Assembly (NCBI GenBank): GCA_029962745.1 | Contig: CM057154.1 | Location: 21,332,276-21,396,275, forward strand | DNA: 64,000 nt | Source: Echinometra lucunter | Lineage: Eukaryota; Echinodermata; Echinoidea; Camarodonta; Echinometridae | Direction of reading: 5' to 3' | Shown here: positions 14,901 through 26,168 of the stretch, one piece after another | Layout of the letters: each line of letters starts with the position of its first letter | Position numbering within the stretch: position 1 is the first letter of the stretch | Notes under the pieces: model-generated | Database searches by the model: none | Told to the model about the DNA's origin: nothing | What the model saw: only the letters and a program-made list of their open reading frames with translations | Made by a program: the position numbers and the translations under genes

Positions 14901-17900
14901 AGGCAGCTATAGTAGAGAGCACTGTCGTAAATCCGGGGGGGGGGGTGGTGGGGGGATGGGGGGATATATCGATATATCCCCCACTTTTTCGAGAGTGGAG
15001 GATGGCGTGTACAAATATCCCCCCCCCCCCTCATTTTAAGGAAAAATGATATTTTAATTAATCAGTTGGTGAAATTTTTCATCAAAATGTCATAAACGAT
15101 GGTCATATATTGGAATTTTCATTTGAAATGCTCTAAAAAACAAAAAAAGTGGTTAGTTTTCGCTCACTCGCAAAATAAAAGAATTGTACATGTGTGTTTA
15201 TACTTAAGTGTGAGTTCACGCAAGAGATTTCAGCAAAAAAAGTTGATCATCTCCCCCCCCCCCCCTCCTCAAAACGGATTTACGCTGGTGGTAAAGAGCC
15301 TATGGTAGTCTTACAGTCCAGATACTCTCTTACTCTCTTTTGACTGTCAGGGTTTTTTTGGTAGCAAATTCAAGGAAATGGATGTATATTTTGCCAGTAG
15401 CTGGTGTTTTTATTATTAAACACTTTGCAGAGAATTATGAAGTATTTATCAGAGTCCTTGCTGGATATGACATTGCACATGGCTTACATATTTAATGGAG
15501 TAATCATCGGCACATCCACCAATAATTCCCTCGGTGTTTTGCAATATCCTTCACTGATATGTAGGGTGCTAGTCTTGCTACTCCAGGCCTGACTGAGCTA
15601 CCAACGTGTAACATCTGCTTAGAGAGGATGGAGGACTCGGTGGAAGGCATCTTGACCATTCTCTGTAATCATACATTCCATGGTAGCTGTTTAACTAAAT
15701 GGGGAGACACAAGGTGAATACACCCTTCATTGCCATTTGAGAGTTCTACAACTGCTCTTCCTTCTCAGTCAGTTTCCTATACTAGCAAAATTTTTATCTT
15801 TGCCCTTTGACCCAACGCTATACCTAGCCCTAATGTTAAATTTAACCCTAAATTCGACCTCAGGCTTAACCTATAGAATACTAAGCCCAAGCTAACTTTG
15901 TCATCTCTATCTCTTCTACATAAGATGAGACAAAGGCCCGGGACAAAGGCATGGTTGATACAACTTACTGAACATTTTGCAAATTGTTATATTGTGTAAA
16001 CTCTTGAAATAACATTTGTTTTGTGTATCATCATGGTTTATCATGGTATTCCACAATTTGTCAGAAATTTCTGTACAAGTAAACTTCTTTGTCCTTTTTT
16101 TCTCACAGTTGTCCTGTATGCAGATATAACCAGACACCAGAGCCATCAGTAGATAATAAATGCTTTCAGTGTGGGGCTCAGGAGGTGAGTTTGATATATT
16201 GTCTGTCCAATGATTAAAGGAAATCTGTCAAAGTATGAATTTGTTGAGGCATGTAGTGTGAATTCACTATCATTTAAAGGCAAGTTTGAATGAACTTTGT
16301 ATTAGAGGCATATTCAGTATTCATCAATGGTATAACTAATTATGATTTACACATGTGCATTTCTGTTTGTTTTAGCTATATTGAAACATGATAATTGATG
16401 TAGATTGTACTTTTTTAAAACAGAGCCTATGGATCTGTTTAATATGTGGGCATATAGGCTGTGGGAGATACGTAGAAGCACATGCCTACCACCATTTTGA
16501 AGACACCCAACATACGTATGCAATGCAGCTTGGGAAACAGAGAGTCTGGGATTATGCAGGGGGTAAGTACTGTAGAGAAGGTAGAAATAATGAAAGGACA
16601 ATTTACCTACTGATCTGAAATACATGGCAGGGATCTTGTTAATTTTAGAATGTACAGAATACAGAAGATTATGTTCAGTATGCCACATGAATAAAGCTAG
16701 CCCAATTATTTTGTCCTGTGTATTACTTCTGTCTCATAATCCGGGGGGGGGGGGGGGGGGTTAAAAGATACACACTTAAGGAATTATCTGATAAATCTGA
16801 TAAACATACTTTGCATTTCCATATATCTAAAATGTTTGTCTTTGGTATTGCTTTGCAATGACTGTAAAACAATTTCTTGTCAGTTGGTCTTAGAGTCGGT
16901 ATGCTAGAGGATCTTGTCAAAATGCTCTTTTATGGTATGGAATCGTTCTTTGCTAGAGTCTTGCAGTTTATATACGCAAATCTTTAAAGTAATTAATAAT
17001 ATTAGATGTACTTCATTTATTTGCTGGATATATTGTGGTGTAATGTCATTGCCTGTGTTTTCTTTCCATAGATAACTATTTATACACACGTAAGGAATTA
17101 TCTGATAAATCTGATAAACATACTTTGCATTTCCATATATCTAAAATGTTTGTCTTTGGTATTGCTTTGCAATGACCGTAAAACAATTTCTTGTCAGTCG
17201 GTATGCTAGAGGATCTTGTCAAAATGCTCTTTTATGGTATGGAATCGTTCTTTGCTAGAGTCACACGTGAATCTTTAAAGTAATTATTAATATCTTTCAA
17301 GTAATCATTAATATTAGATGTACTTCATTTATTTGCTGGATATATGGTGGTGTAATGTCATTGCCTGTGTTTTCTTTCCATAGATAACTATGTCCACAGG
17401 CTCGTACAGAGTAAAGGAGATGGGAAACCTGTGGAATGGGATAGAGGTGATGGCCAACCAGAATGTGATGAAAAGTTTGATGCCCTCACACTAGAGGTAG
17501 GAAAAAATGAATTTAAAAAGATAAAAGAGAAGATGGAATTGAGCTGTAAGATGAACAAGTATTAAGATATAAACTAAAAATCTAAAGTACCATGTCTCAT
17601 TTAACCCAGGCAAAATATGCCAATGATGATTTGAGGAAGAAAAAAACAGGTGTCCCACCAAGATTCACTTCTCAAGCCTCATGCATGGCATATTGCACTT
17701 TCAGACCCGAGAGTCTATTTCCAGTGATATCCGAATGTGCTTTCTATGTAAGAGAGGTAAAAAAAAAAAAATGTGTTGCAACAATCCATAAAATATTTCC
17801 AATGCAAACATGGAATACTATGGTAGGAGACTTACCTCACTCTGATACATTAAAACTTAGCCACATCTGAACTGATCTTCATTGTGAAATGAAACTGTTG

Positions 17901-20900
17901 ATACGTCTGTGACATGAACATCACACGATTTTCTCTCTGCAGTATACATACCTACTGAACAGTCAGCTAGAATCTCAGAGACTCTACTATGAAGAGAAGA
18001 TGACCAGGATCGAGAGTGACGCTTTGTCACAGGTAGAGTCACTCATTAGAAATCGAAACGTTACTAGTGTAAGGAAGTTTTAGTTAGAGGAGATTCATGC
18101 AGACGTGTACAATATTCACAATCTGACCATGCAAGATAAAGGAGCCAGTCACTGGGGTTTGGGAAGGGGATGGAAGAGGACTGGGGGTAAGCATAAGCAT
18201 GCACAAAAACAATGTGACATAGTTCTTAGGGTTGTAGTTTTATAACGATTTTTGCAAAGAACAAGCATGGCAATAAATTACATGAAATCATGCAGAATAT
18301 GTGAAAAATAGACAAACATAACTTTTACTCCTGTCATGTTTAATAATTTATAATAATAATATTAGTGGGTTCTTATTATAGCGCTCTTGTCAGTTGGAAC
18401 TGACACTCCTAGTGCTCCACTGTTTAGTAGAAATGTAAGCCATAAAATAAATGTAAGCCTATTTATTCGAGCATATGTTGCATGTTTAGACCCATTGCCA
18501 GTCTGATTCAGCATTTGAACATTCCGCAACACAATTTGACATTTTATGAGTCTGCATGACAAAGATTTAGTTTCCATATTTGGTTAGGAGCTGCCTTTGA
18601 AAGTGCAAAACACTCCAGCTTGCCATAATCAATAGTTTTTATTTTATGTTTAATAGATTAACATGTTGCTTCTGGTTTCCAAGTTTGTGAAAATAAAAGT
18701 CTCTCTTTCTTATTTAATGTAAACTTTTTTCAGGTATCTGAAATAGAAGTGCGATCTCGAAAGCTGATGGAGGAAAGGGATAAGATGGAGAGAGAAACAC
18801 AGAAGGGTCTGAAGGAGAAGCAACTACTTGATAAGAAGTGCACATTCCTCTCTGATAAATTAGGCAAGGTCTTAAATCAGCTTTCTGAAGAAATGGAGGT
18901 ATGGAATCCGATTGTTGCCAACTTAATAGTTAACGATAATGATTTCACTGCAAAATGACACAAAAGGATATTTTGTGAACATGCACAAAATAAATGACAT
19001 GTTTAGTTGTCAAAGGAAACCGTTTGAATAGCATATGTATTGGTAGTTTGAGTGCTTATGATGGGATATGGTGTATGATATTTATCAACATTTTTTTTAA
19101 AACACCACAAGGAAATTGGAAGAAAGGTATGCAGCTTTTGTGAGGGATAAAGGTTTAAAAGAATTTTTATCATGTAGAGTAACAATACCAGTCATTTTGC
19201 TTCTACCCACTGGAAACGTTGGACTTATGGTTATAAAGCATAGTTGAATATTTTCAAATGGGGACTTATCTTAATTCAAGTAACAAATGTATATTTTTTG
19301 CTGACCCTTAGTGATCACTTGTAGTATAAGTGAATTTTCTTAAAAAGTGCAATTTTTTACATATTGGTGAATAACAACTCCTCATAAAAGTAAGCGTAAA
19401 TCCAATATGTACATGCTCCCCCATTAATGCGTAATTCATGAAGTAATAAAAGTCGTCATCCTTGTTTGCAGATGAACAAATGTTTGCGAGCTAATCAATC
19501 GGACTGGCAAACAAAGGTTACTACACTGGAGCAAAGATTAGAAGAAGAGAGCAAGGCAAAATCAGCTGTAAGTACTTGCAAAGGATTTCTTTTCTTTCTC
19601 CTTCATTTCAATATTGCAATTATGATTAACCTATTTAACCCATTCGTGACAGAGGTCCACATTTTGTGGTTTGGCCTAATATTTTTTGATGCAAAGCCCT
19701 GAAAATCATACCAAATACATGAGCAGAAAGAGCAAAAAATTCTACACAAACTGCCCATTTTGGTTGCGTCAATATTCGTTGTTTGATGCTGAAATTTTTT
19801 TAAAGGAAAATAAGCAATAAAATCCTTAAATTGGCAATGTGATAGAAAGTTTAAAATCACCGTTTTCCCCTGCAAATTGGCAACTTTTTGACTTCTCATC
19901 GTAATTTCTGTCAATTTATATTCATTTCAGATACATGACGTTTTATAAGAAAAATGTAGCAATACAATAAAAATGTTGGTGTTGCCAATTTGAAGAATAA
20001 AAGCTGATCAAATTAGGCTTTTAATAATTCCTGTCTCGAATGGGTTAATACTAAGCCCAAGATAACTCAGGCTAGGGTCTATGGAAAATGCATGTTAAAC
20101 TGAAATCAAATCATACTCAACAAGATAATTTGCGTCTGTAAATGTACATATTATTATTATTATTATTATTCCTTTGTGCCATTGCATAAATACTTGCTAT
20201 TACAGTAACTTTGCCATCAATGGTAACTACCATGGTAACGTTGCTCAACGGCCAATCAAAATCCAGTATTCCATGAAAGTTACCATTGATGGCAAAGTTA
20301 CTATAATAGCAAGTTTTATGCAACGGCACCCCGATTGTCTGACTTGTGCTCAAAAAGACAACTACCAGTGAAACCTGTAAAGAAAGACCACCCAAGGGAG
20401 ACAAGAAATGGCTTTATGAGCAGGTGGTCTTTATGGACAGGTTGTGAACACATTATGAACACGTTTCAGTGTGACAAAATATTTGAGGGAAACAAAATTG
20501 TGGTCTTTATAGACAGGTGGTCTTTCCATACAGATGATCGCTAATGCAGGGTCTGTACTCAGCAATCATTTTCTTGGAATAGTCAAATTCATAACTTTAA
20601 TGCTGGACCTAACATTGCACCTAGATTATTTCAGAGCATCTTATTCAGGTGTCTGTGTCAAGAATTATTAAAGACTTCTTTCCCCCTTTTTTTTGATTGA
20701 TTGTTTTGATTCATGTGTTGATTTGTTTCTTGAAAACCACTAAAACACATTAAAAAAAAAAAAGAATTATTAAAGACGTGCAGTAGTGGGCTTTTATGGG
20801 GAATTTGACACCATGCAGGTGTTTACCCAGTAAGACATACATGCATTGTCCACCACCCAGAGTGGAATTTAGTTTTATGACCAGGCCTTATGTAATGCTC

Positions 20901-21356
20901 TGTATTTTCGACCCATCGCCCCATATGGTGAAATAATTATCTCAAGTTCCCTCACCTGACCCAGACCGAAGCATGTTTGAACATGGACAGCTTGTTTGCT
21001 GTGTTCTAGGCTTATATCTAGCTATTACAGGTATTTCCAGTGCTTTTCGTTGAGTCTAATGTCGGTGAATTATGACCTGCTTCACAAGGAAACTGACTAC
21101 TATCTGCCTGTAACACTTGCAGCAAAAGAAACTTTTAAAAAATTTTCTTTAAAAATTCGATCTTATCCTTCTCCAGGAAATCAATGACTTGAAGGAGCAG
21201 TTGAGGGACCTCATGTTCTTCCTGGAGGCCCAGGAGACCCTTAGCAAGACTCCAGACAAGACCAGACAAGAGATCCAGGAAGGTCAGATCACAATTGGTG
21301 CGTCACCCTCGCCTGATGGACGCACCAGCAGGAGAGGGCGGAAAAAAGGCAAATAG
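8852..21356 (+). CDS. BRAP: BRCA1-associated protein (BRAP/BRAP2/IMP), RING-type E3 ligase, complete gene, 13 exons
   Basis: A cytoplasmic E3 ubiquitin ligase that retains nuclear-localisation-signal proteins in the cytoplasm and restrains KSR-dependent Ras-MAPK signalling (known for the vertebrate protein). The 13 exons sum to 2160 nt, giving 719 aa. N-terminus [12 protein letters not shown] matches the human start. The BRAP2 domain (about 270-380) contains SFFSGNP-like [11 protein letters not shown] and [16 protein letters not shown]2 ligands are C399, C402, C418, H420, H423, C426, C435 and C438. The UBP zinc finger (about 450-515) includes C452, C455, C464, C467, C472, H479 and H482/H483. 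A coiled coil spans 544-680 and the C-terminus is basic. It is longer than human (about 592 aa), mainly because exons 2 and 3 encode extended low-complexity S/K/P sequence. All zinc ligands are intact. Confidence 0.97.
9510..9746 (+). CDS. BRAP: BRAP exon 2 (residues 27-105)
   Basis: 237 nt, phase 1-1, TTTCAG acceptor and GAAG|GTATTC donor. Proline/serine-rich segment ([13 protein letters not shown]) then a charged stretch. Weakly conserved and longer than in vertebrates. Confidence 0.85.
10504..10772. mobile_element. Long-armed inverted repeat in BRAP intron 2
   Basis: The arms start CACTATGAACATGACAGAC and end GTCCGCCATGTTCATAGTG. Arms of roughly 110 nt each are near-perfect complements around a short spacer. 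Transcribed as part of the BRAP pre-mRNA it would form a long hairpin. No coding capacity. Confidence 0.85.
10857..11388 (+). CDS. BRAP: BRAP exon 3 (residues 106-282)
   Basis: 532 nt, phase 1 to 2, the largest exon. It is a lysine/serine-rich disordered region with [10 protein letters not shown] near its start. It ends with [20 protein letters not shown], which matches the vertebrate ISFFSGNP block at the start of the BRAP2 domain. Confidence 0.93.
11990..12415. repeat. Degenerate (ATA/ATG)n microsatellite around an interspersed repeat, BRAP intron 3
   Basis: AATAATGAT-type repeats at about 11990-12100 and 12293-12415 flank a copy of the GACCACCTG-family repeat (12104-12292). Open frames here are poly-Ile/Met artefacts. 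Confidence 0.85.
12104..12292. repeat. Interspersed repeat with GACCACCTGT motifs and imperfect inverted ends
   Basis: It starts ACAGTCAAACCTGC and ends TACAGGTTTCACTGTA, with several CTNTATAAAGACCACC motifs on both strands inside. A related copy lies at 20364-20545 and further copies at 58900-59780. Confidence 0.8.
12446..12635 (+). CDS. BRAP: BRAP exon 4 (residues 283-346)
   Basis: 190 nt, phase 2 to 0. [20 protein letters not shown] through [20 protein letters not shown] is the core of the RRM-like BRAP2 domain. Confidence 0.97.
13430..13543 (+). CDS. BRAP: BRAP exon 5 (residues 347-384)
   Basis: 114 nt, phase 0-0, AACAG acceptor and GAG|GTAAGG donor. [20 protein letters not shown] corresponds to the vertebrate ADSFYMTCNGRQFNSIEDD segment. 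Confidence 0.96.
14815..15297. repeat. G-run / C-run flanked repeat in BRAP intron 5
   Basis: Runs of G at about 14811 and 14934 and of C at 15020 and 15253, with GATATATCGATATATC between. The right part ends GGATTTACGCTGGTGG. An inverted relative occurs at 52659-53070 and a related internal part at 24040-24350 (shared AAAAAGTGGTTA...GCTCACTCGCAAAAT). Confidence 0.75.
15565..15713 (+). CDS. BRAP: BRAP exon 6 (residues 385-433), first part of RING
   Basis: 149 nt, phase 0 to 2. The acceptor is ATATGTAG|GGTGCTAG: only this choice keeps the frame into [21 protein letters not shown] later AG (CTCCAG at 15590) is in the wrong phase. It carries the first six RING ligands. Confidence 0.95.
16109..16184 (+). 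CDS. BRAP: BRAP exon 7 (residues 434-459), end of RING, start of UBP finger
   Basis: 76 nt, TTTCTCACAG acceptor. [12 protein letters not shown] closes the [12 protein letters not shown] opens the UBP zinc finger. Confidence 0.97.
16424..16562 (+). CDS. BRAP: BRAP exon 8 (residues 460-505), UBP zinc finger core
   Basis: 139 nt, phase 0 to 1. [15 protein letters not shown] then [17 protein letters not shown], nearly identical to vertebrate BRAP. Confidence 0.98.
16769..17390. repeat. Tandem duplication of intron 8 including its acceptor
   Basis: Two copies (about 16769-17078 and 17084-17390) share ACACTTAAGGAATTATCTG-type starts and long near-identical stretches, with small indels. The first copy ends with TTTCTTTCCATAG|ATAACTATTT, a duplicate of the real exon 9 acceptor and its first eight bases, leaving a decoy 3' splice site at 17071. 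Confidence 0.9.
17384..17496 (+). CDS. BRAP: BRAP exon 9 (residues 506-543)
   Basis: 113 nt, phase 1 to 0. [20 protein letters not shown] then DALTLE, the end of the UBP finger and the linker. The preceding intron contains a duplicate of this acceptor about 312 bp upstream. Confidence 0.96.
17943..18032 (+). CDS. BRAP: BRAP exon 10 (residues 544-573)
   Basis: 90 nt, phase 0-0. [20 protein letters not shown] is the conserved start of the coiled coil. Confidence 0.97.
18734..18898 (+). CDS. BRAP: BRAP exon 11 (residues 574-628)
   Basis: 165 nt, phase 0-0. Highly charged heptad-rich helix ([27 protein letters not shown]). Confidence 0.96.
19472..19567 (+). CDS. BRAP: BRAP exon 12 (residues 629-660)
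   Basis: 96 nt, phase 0-0. [16 protein letters not shown] matches the vertebrate MNKCLRANQ block in the coiled coil. Confidence 0.97.
20141..20545. repeat. Repeat cluster in BRAP intron 12: (ATT)n, foldback element, GACCACCTG repeat
   Basis: A short (ATT)n at 20149-20170 precedes a foldback element at 20176-20329 with ends GTGCCATTGCATAAA / TTTATGCAACGGCAC and long arms. A GACCACCTG-family repeat follows at 20364-20545. Confidence 0.8.
20176..20329. mobile_element. MITE-like foldback element, GTGCC(G/A)TTGCATAAA ends
   Basis: 154 bp with about 50-nt arms (TTGCTATTACAGTAACTTTG versus its complement). A fragment of the same family, CCCGTTGCATAAAACTTAC, interrupts a cassette exon at 33080. Confidence 0.8.
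21177..21356 (+). CDS. BRAP: BRAP exon 13 (residues 661-719, stop)
   Basis: 180 nt including [23 protein letters not shown], then [13 protein letters not shown] and a basic tail RRGRKKGK, as in vertebrate BRAP. Confidence 0.98.
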   Translation, partial: EINDLKEQLRDLMFFLEAQETLSKTPDKTRQEIQEGQITIGASPSPDGRTSRRGRKKGK

Positions 21357-22009
21357 ATAAAATGAATCTTAATAATTCATTGTTCATGTTTGCTTTTGCG
21401 GTACCTATGAAATTATCAACGGGCATTATAGTCAAGGCAGCATATCGATGTGAAAGTTGAATTAAAGGCCAGGCTGGCCAGCATTCACAGAAGTGTACAA
21501 AAGTACATACACACTTAAACCCATGCTGAGTGGGTGAGATTAGTGTACTGATGTATGGAGTGCCAAGTGTTAGCCTCTACATGCCAGTGGATATCACCAT
21601 AATTTTAGTACTGATTACTGGATGAAGTTTCAAAAATTTACAATGGTAATTAGACCAATTTCACATGTTCATTTCATGACTTAAGTTGTTTCATTGACGT
21701 CATATTATCTCAGAAAAAAGTTCAGTATTTGTACAGAATAATGGTCAGCACTTGACACTCTATACAGTAGTGAACAAAGGTAATGTTGCTTCAGTCTTTC
21801 TTCATCAATACAGGCCAGGATAATGTGTCATTTATGCCTTTTAAACCTGTGAAGTATAAACATTTTTTCGTTATTTAAAGCACTGTAATGTATCTTGTAC
21901 ATGTAATTATGTCAAGAGAAAAATGCTATGCAATGCTTACGTATTCTGCAGAAGTAGGAAACACTATTATGCTGAATTTAAGTGAGATCAAAATGAAGAT
22001 AATCAGAGT

Positions 22010-22215
22010 ATTTTGCTGACTGTGACATGCAACAAGTACATGTACATCTCACATAACCTTTTGGCTGCTCCCCCTTCCAAGTAGAAAGTAAAAAGTTGTC
22101 AGTCAGTTGTAAGTTGTCAGTATTTTGCTGACTGTGACATGCAACAAAGTACATGCACATCTCACATAACCTTTTGGCTGCTCCCCCTTCCAAGTAGAAA
22201 GTAAGAAGTTGTCAT
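22010..22215. repeat. Two-copy tandem duplication of about 100 bp
   Basis: GTATTTTGCTGACTGTGACA through CCTTCCAAGTAGAAAGTA occurs twice, the second copy from 22122. Near identical by eye, so recent. Confidence 0.85.
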
Positions 22216-22440
22216 GCCGTGTGCATGTGAATGTGTCTTGTCCTTTGGCAAGACATTAATCCACATTTGCCACTCTCCACCCAGGTGTATAAGTGGGTAC
22301 CCAGTAGGAAGAAATTCCTGTTAGCGCCTTGCATGGCAGCTCCTTCAGCCGGGGTAATAATATTAACTTTGTAGAGCGCAGTAGAGTATATGCATATAGT
22401 AGCTGCGCTATATAAATGGACCATATTATTATTATTATTA
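22216..22440 (+). mobile_element. SINE (3' body, no clear tRNA head), ends in ATT repeat
   Basis: Contains CCTTTGGCAAGACATTAATC and CACCCAGGTGTATAAGTGGG, the same body as the SINE at 56441, then a GCGCTATATAAATGGACCAT tail and (ATT)n. An inverted copy of that tail lies at 53222-53290. Confidence 0.75.
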
Positions 22441-23846
22441 ATACATGTAGCAACAGGTATAAGTAGAAGTGGAAGAAGACCCCTAGTTCTCCCCGAAACT
22501 TTTTCCTTGTAAGTTTGAATCATCAGCTTACATGCACCAATCATGCAATATAGGTTGTGATGGCAACCTGAATAGTCCTGATAAAGCTCTCTTTTTGGTT
22601 TCGACTTGGATTTTCTTTTTGGAATCGTGTGGTTTACTTGAAAGTTGCTGTTACCCTGAATACCTCTTTGACTTTTCGTTAACTCATGGCGTATAAGAAT
22701 ATCATAATATGAATTAACAAAGCAAGAAAAAAATCCTACTTTAACTCAATTTACCCGTTGACTTTGTACAGCAACGCTGAATAGCAGACTGCGTGGATCA
22801 GAGTTTGCCATAGTATGCTTGTAGGCATGGCGTTGAATACAATAGAAAACAGGTCTAATATTTGATTGTTTAGTATTATGCTATAGATAGACTGAGATTC
22901 CATGGTTTCTTGGACTGCCACTGTAGTCCTTTGTCCACCGTAACTGAGAAATAATATGCATACTGTCTCCTTAAAGCCATATTCTGATATTGGATGTTAC
23001 ATTCATTCATTTTTTATTGATCTGCCAGACATGCCCACCACATTTGTTGTATTTCTAAGTGATGTTATGAACTGTTATGAGCAATAATGAACAGTTCACA
23101 AATTTACATTTTGATAGAAATGCAGCATTCCGTAGTGACCTCGTATACAACTTAGCATGAAAGCAACCAGAGTTCCAAATATGAAAGAGATGTATACATA
23201 TATGAAAGAAAATGAATCTGCCCCAACATGTTGATCTGAAATGATCTTTTGGCAGTACTATATTTGATATCTTTAAGGTATGTTTTGAAGAAAAAATATC
23301 TTTGATTTATAATTTTCATTTGAGATATTGTGATCAAGTTTTGTTGATAGACATCACAGGTATTCAGTTCATTACTTAAGATTATTCAAATTCACATGAT
23401 AAGTTTTAGCAATTAATTTTTCATGTCTTTTATGCAAGCAATACAGAAACGAAAGGTTTCCTATTTTATGGTTTTTACAAGATTTCAAGATGCCAGCGCA
23501 TGATTATAGTGAAAAAGCGTATCCATGTTTGTGGACGCCCTTATTTTGCCGACGTTTTCCATTTCTGGAAATAGTATGTTTTATGGGATAATCAAGGCTG
23601 CTTTAAAAAAAACTCAGATTGGCATTTAACCAAGAATCAAGTTACAATAATGAATATCTTTAAGTTCTAATAACGCATGCTTTCATCTTATTTGAACTTA
23701 TGCAAGTTCTTTAATGCACAGACAGTGGTATTTGGGTGAGAGCTTTCTAAAGAAGTTGTAAACGAACGTTATTTTGCAAATTGTTGGAAATTTTTGTAAG
23801 GGTTAGCATCAACAGTTTTGTAGACTGATCAAAAGAGTACGGTAAG

Positions 23847-24475
23847 CAGTGGCGGCACCAAGGGGGGGCATGGGGGGGCATTTGCCCCCCCCCCCCGCTC
23901 AGAAGCTTTGCCCCCCAGTTGCCCCCCCCCCCAGAAATTTTGAGGACTGAAAAGAAAAATTATACAGTAATTTGTAAATAAGTAGATGTTGTCATAAGCA
24001 TCATATTCAAGCTGTGAAGTGCTCTAAAATACCATTTTCCGCTCTTCAAAACTTCGATTGAAAACACAAAAAGTGGTTATTTTTGGCTCGCTCCCTTCGC
24101 TCGATCGTCATATTTTAAAATTTCTTTTCTAAAATGCGATTAAAAAACAAGAAAAGTAGCCATTTTTGGCTCGCTCGCTCGTCATATTTCAAAATATTTA
24201 TTCGAAAATGCGATTAAAAACCAAAAAAGCGGTTATTTTTTGTTCACTCGCAAAATTGATAGTAAAATGTGTGTAAGAGGAAAAAAAAATAGTTTAAAAA
24301 TTCAGTTATCCCCCCCCCACTCCTCAAAGTGGTTTTACGCCAGCGACTAAAACTTGCGCTTCAAGCTCGATTTTCCCATACACGCAAAAAAAAAAATTGA
24401 CTGCCCCTGCCCCCCCAACATTTTCTTTTGCCCTCCATTTGCCCCCCCACTTCAACAATCCTGGTGCCGCCACTG
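23847..24475. mobile_element. Non-autonomous hAT-like element with 8-bp target duplication
   Basis: The inverted ends are CAGTGGCGGCACCA (23847-23860) and TGGTGCCGCCACTG (24462-24475). ACGGTAAG flanks the element on both sides (23839-23846 and 24476-24483). The CAGTGGCG-type end and 8-bp duplication fit the hAT superfamily (family knowledge). The inside is non-coding, with G/C runs and direct repeats of an AAAAGTGGTTATTTTTGGCTC-like motif. Confidence 0.88.
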
Positions 24476-24559
24476 ACGGTAAGCTGTCTTTTTGCACTTT
24501 TAATGATTTTGAATGCATGCTGCCGTTAATATGATATGCATGCAGTCATTCTATTTATC

Positions 24560-24740
24560 TCCTTTTCTTTCTGACTCTCTCTCTTGCTCTCTCTCTCTCT
24601 CTTGCTCTCTCTCTCACTGTCTGTCCGTCTATCTCTCTCTCTCCCATTCCCCTCTTGTTCTTTCTCATTCTGTTTCATTCTTCCTCCCTTCTTCCCCTCT
24701 CTCTCTCTTTCTCTCTCCATTTCTATCTCCTCTCTTAATC
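24560..24740. repeat. CT-rich microsatellite
   Basis: Mostly (CT)n with interruptions. The open frames across it are Ser/Leu-rich artefacts. Confidence 0.85.
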
Positions 24741-24801
24741 CTCTTAGAAGGTTATACCTACCTTAACTCTATTTTCATTCTTTTCCATTATTCTTAAACC
24801 T

Positions 24802-24949
24802 ATACACTCTCAGAAAAGTTGGTTAAAATCATAAGCTTGGTTGAAATATGAGCCGACCAACTGTACTGTTAAAATAATCCCCGTATGTTTTACATTCAAA
24901 GTTTTTAACCAACCTAGTAATTCTCAACCAACTGTTCCAAGAGTGTATA
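24802..24949. mobile_element. MITE-like foldback, ACACTCTCAGAAAAGTTGG end
   Basis: Ends ATACACTCTCAGAAAAGTTG and CAACTGTTCCAAGAGTGTAT are inverted. The same family recurs at 41888-42132. Confidence 0.75.
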
Positions 24950-25991
24950 TTTATGTTCATATGATGTTATCACAGTCATAATGTGTAATATATTATTTAA
25001 CATGTGCAATTAGATTCATGTCCATCGGAAGGCTTGTATTTATTCTTTGCCATTATGTGACTGTGCTGAAAGGCAAACTCATGAATATATTTACTAAAAG
25101 GAACTGTCTAATGAGAATTAAATGAAAAAATATCAAGTGGTTGTTTCATGTGTATGTTTAAAAAGTCAACAATTTGTTTTATTTATGACCTATTCATTAC
25201 CCCCCTCAAAATCAAGAACGACGACAACAACAACGATGTCAAGCAAACTGATAAGCACCTAAACAAAGCAAAACAAAATCAGTGATCATCTCATTACCAC
25301 AAAACAATAAGAGAATTATGTGTAATAAAGAAGAGTTACAACGATAAATCTCCAGCCGATGAATCTTAAATTACCTCCTTATCTATTCATTATTCTATTT
25401 TATGCTCTGACTATTAAAGCCAATTGTTCTTTCTACCACCTGGAGGAAAGCAGGAACTCATGAGTTGTTAAGAGCTGTTACTTTTTCAAGTATCATTTAC
25501 TCTGCTTTATCAGTCATTTTAGGTAATCATCGGTCACTGCATTATAACTGACCAGGCGTTGCTACCGAATCAATCATAACCATAAGCCTGCGTTGTGTTA
25601 ATTAGATTAAAATGACCGTCCGTATGGCAATTTTCCTAATCTATTTCTATAGAATGGCAAAGAGGTGCAAAGACAAAAGCAGTTGTGGGTTACTAGCTAA
25701 ATCAATCTTCAGATGAAAAGTGAAACCGAATATGATTTATTATACTTATGGTCAATAAAGATCTATGAATATTATGCAAAGAACAGTTATGGGGCCTGTA
25801 CGTGTCTTTTCTTTCTTTTGCATATATTACTGAAATCGATAAATTCACCTCTAAAAAAGAAAGGTGTTCGGATTGATTTAATAGAATACTGGGAATGGAC
25901 AAGAAATGATCTTTCCATTTGCTAATTTCATACCCTATTTGTTCCGAATAAACACAATATTCCGGAGTTACAGAAAATGGCGTGGACTCCC

Positions 25992-25998
25992 TATAAAT
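25992..25998 (+). promoter_or_regulatory. TATA box of cassette gene A
   Basis: CTATAAATAT lies about 175 bp upstream of the signal-peptide ATG at 26169. A transcription start near 26020 would give a 5' UTR of about 150 nt without an intron (inference). Confidence 0.6.
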
Positions 25999-26168
25999 AT
26001 ATGCAGTCCATCCGTAATTAACACATCAACATCAACGCTTTCTTGGCAGTCATCAGGATCACCCATCTACTTCAATCCTTGGTAGTACCAGCCTTCATTT
26101 CGTGGTCTTAATTAAGCCAGCATTTCTGCTAACAGTATTCGGCCTGTAGACAAGTGAAGGATACGAAG

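Larger units (their letters stand above)
21357..25990. other. Intergenic DNA between BRAP and cassette gene A
   Basis: Contains the BRAP 3' UTR (end not determined), a 100-bp tandem duplication at about 22010-22215, a SINE at 22216-22440, a hAT-like MITE at 23847-24475, a CT-rich tract at 24560-24740 and a foldback at 24802-24949. No supported gene. Confidence 0.6.

Noticed and set aside
15590..15592. CTCCAG as the acceptor of BRAP exon 6
   Set aside because: It would put the RING exon out of phase with exon 5 and hit a stop at once. The AG at 15563-15564 keeps phase 0 and adds GASLATPG, which resembles vertebrate BRAP.
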